Shown: one piece after another, positions 5,644 through 6,207 of the stretch
Layout of the letters: every line of letters starts with the position of its first letter
Position numbering within the stretch: position 1 is the stretch's first letter
Assembly: GCA_947303825.1 (NCBI GenBank)
Contig: CAMYZK010000163.1
Span: forward strand, 1 to 6,207
DNA from: an uncultured Prevotella sp.
Lineage (GTDB): Bacteria; Bacteroidota; Bacteroidia; Bacteroidales; Bacteroidaceae
Direction: 5' to 3'
DNA length: 6,207 nt
Made by a program: the position numbers and the translations under genes
Notes under the pieces: generated by a model
Told to the model about the DNA's origin: nothing
Database searches by the model: none
The model's input: the letters and a program-made list of their open reading frames with translations, nothing else

Positions 5644-6207
5644 TTATGCCTTCTCAGCCTTTACCTCGCCATAGGGATAAATCCCTTCTGCGTATGCCTT
5701 TATCAGCGAAGCGTGCGACAGAGGTTTCCTGGCATTCTCCACATCCGCATTCGTATCATAGTCCAGCAGGATGATGGTCTTTCCACTATTGCTGGCAGCC
5801 CTCAGTCGTTCGATGATGTCAGCCACCTTATGCTCCAGCACCCACTTGTAGGTGGGGATATAGATCTGCTTGCGAGCCTCAATATAGCCTAACAGTTCCT
5901 TGCCATTCACCCCTTTGCGATGGCCCAGAGGCTTGCCGAATCGACTGACAGTCCGCTTCAGCCCTTTCATGGTGTCATTCTGGAAGAGCGACACATCCAC
6001 ATCAGCGCCATCAAATACCTTCAATCCCTGCCAAATAGCCTCCACGCAAGTGGCCGTATAACCATCGCTGAATGGCACTGGTATACCACCATGAGGATAG
6101 AAAGGGCTCAATTTCCTCAGTCCATCCTTAGCCCCACTGGTCACATCCGCCAGTATCGCATCCGGATATTTCTTCAATATCGTGGCAGGCTTCTTCCGTT
6201 TCGACTC
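5644..6207 (-). CDS. DUF6939-like protein with NADAR-like motif order, 5' end outside the window
   Basis: The reading frame is open to the right edge. At least 187 residues are visible, and the true start lies beyond 6207. A TTG at 6177 could be read as a start, but the codons before it (ESKRKKPATI) join smoothly to LKKYPDAILADVTSG, so I treat it as internal. Numbering from that TTG, the landmarks are YPDAILADVTS (4-14), SPFYPHGGIPVPFSDG (24-39), CVEAIWQGLKVF (44-55), MKGLKRTVSRFG (70-81), YIEARKQIYIPTYKWVLEH (98-116), TIILLDYDTNADV (134-146) and KPLSHASLIKAY (151-162). From memory this matches a family called DUF6939. The order FYPHG, VEAxWQGLK, LKRxxxxxG, a W-containing helix, then a hydrophobic strand also recalls NADAR ADP-ribosylglycohydrolases, which is my inference. 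No signal peptide or membrane segment is visible in the part shown. Its neighbour is the DarT-like fragment 41 bp downstream, which is why an antitoxin or ADP-ribose-removing role is worth considering. Confidence 0.75.
   Translation of the reverse strand, partial: ESKRKKPATILKKYPDAILADVTSGAKDGLRKLSPFYPHGGIPVPFSDGYTATCVEAIWQGLKVFDGADVDVSLFQNDTMKGLKRTVSRFGKPLGHRKGVNGKELLGYIEARKQIYIPTYKWVLEHKVADIIERLRAASNSGKTIILLDYDTNADVENARKPLSHASLIKAYAEGIYPYGEVKAEKA

Noticed and set aside
6175..6177. TTG as the start codon of the DUF6939-like gene
   Set aside because: The frame continues upstream to the window edge with sequence that fits the protein's N-terminus, so the real start is probably outside the window.

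Overview
The window most likely comes from a gut- or oral-type member of the Bacteroidales, probably close to Prevotella. I infer this from three upstream regions carrying the Bacteroidetes -7 box (TAnnTTTG), two of them with a -33 TTTG-like box at 19-20 bp, from A-rich start contexts with no strong Shine-Dalgarno, from large multidomain secreted pectin enzymes, and from a 7-bp GAGTTAA-type repeat at the end of a gene. No sequence search was possible, so the taxon is an inference.

Layout. Positions 1-705 hold a short-form RluA-type pseudouridine synthase on the minus strand, whose last codons lie inside the 7-bp repeat. A 175-bp divergent intergenic region (706-880) has a promoter-like box for each flanking gene. 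Positions 881-2959 (plus) encode a 692-residue exported protein: an alpha/beta-hydrolase (esterase-like) domain, then a divergent GH53-type galactanase domain, then a tail resembling a type IX secretion sorting signal. Converging on it, with about 30 bp between the stop codons and a shared small hairpin, positions 2990-5128 (minus) encode an exported 712-residue fusion of a PL10 pectate lyase and a CE8 pectin methylesterase. Its promoter (5166-5196) is the best match to the Bacteroidetes consensus in the window.

The right-hand part (5171-6207, minus) differs in character. A gene running off the right edge encodes a protein that I recognise, from memory, as DUF6939-like and whose motif order recalls NADAR ADP-ribosylglycohydrolases. 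It is followed after 41 bp by a 77-codon fragment that looks like the N-terminus of a DarT-type DNA ADP-ribosyltransferase, then by a short AT-rich stretch with no intact gene.

How the genes fit together. The two central proteins make a small pectin-attack set. The CE8 domain would remove methyl esters from homogalacturonan, the PL10 domain would cleave the demethylated chain, the GH53-like domain would cut beta-1,4-galactan side chains of rhamnogalacturonan I, and the linked esterase could remove acyl groups. No SusC/SusD pair or regulator is visible, so this is either an isolated pair or the edge of a larger locus. The right-hand pair may be the remains of a DarT/NADAR-like toxin-antitoxin or anti-phage module in which the toxin has decayed. 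That is the most interesting lead here and the least certain.
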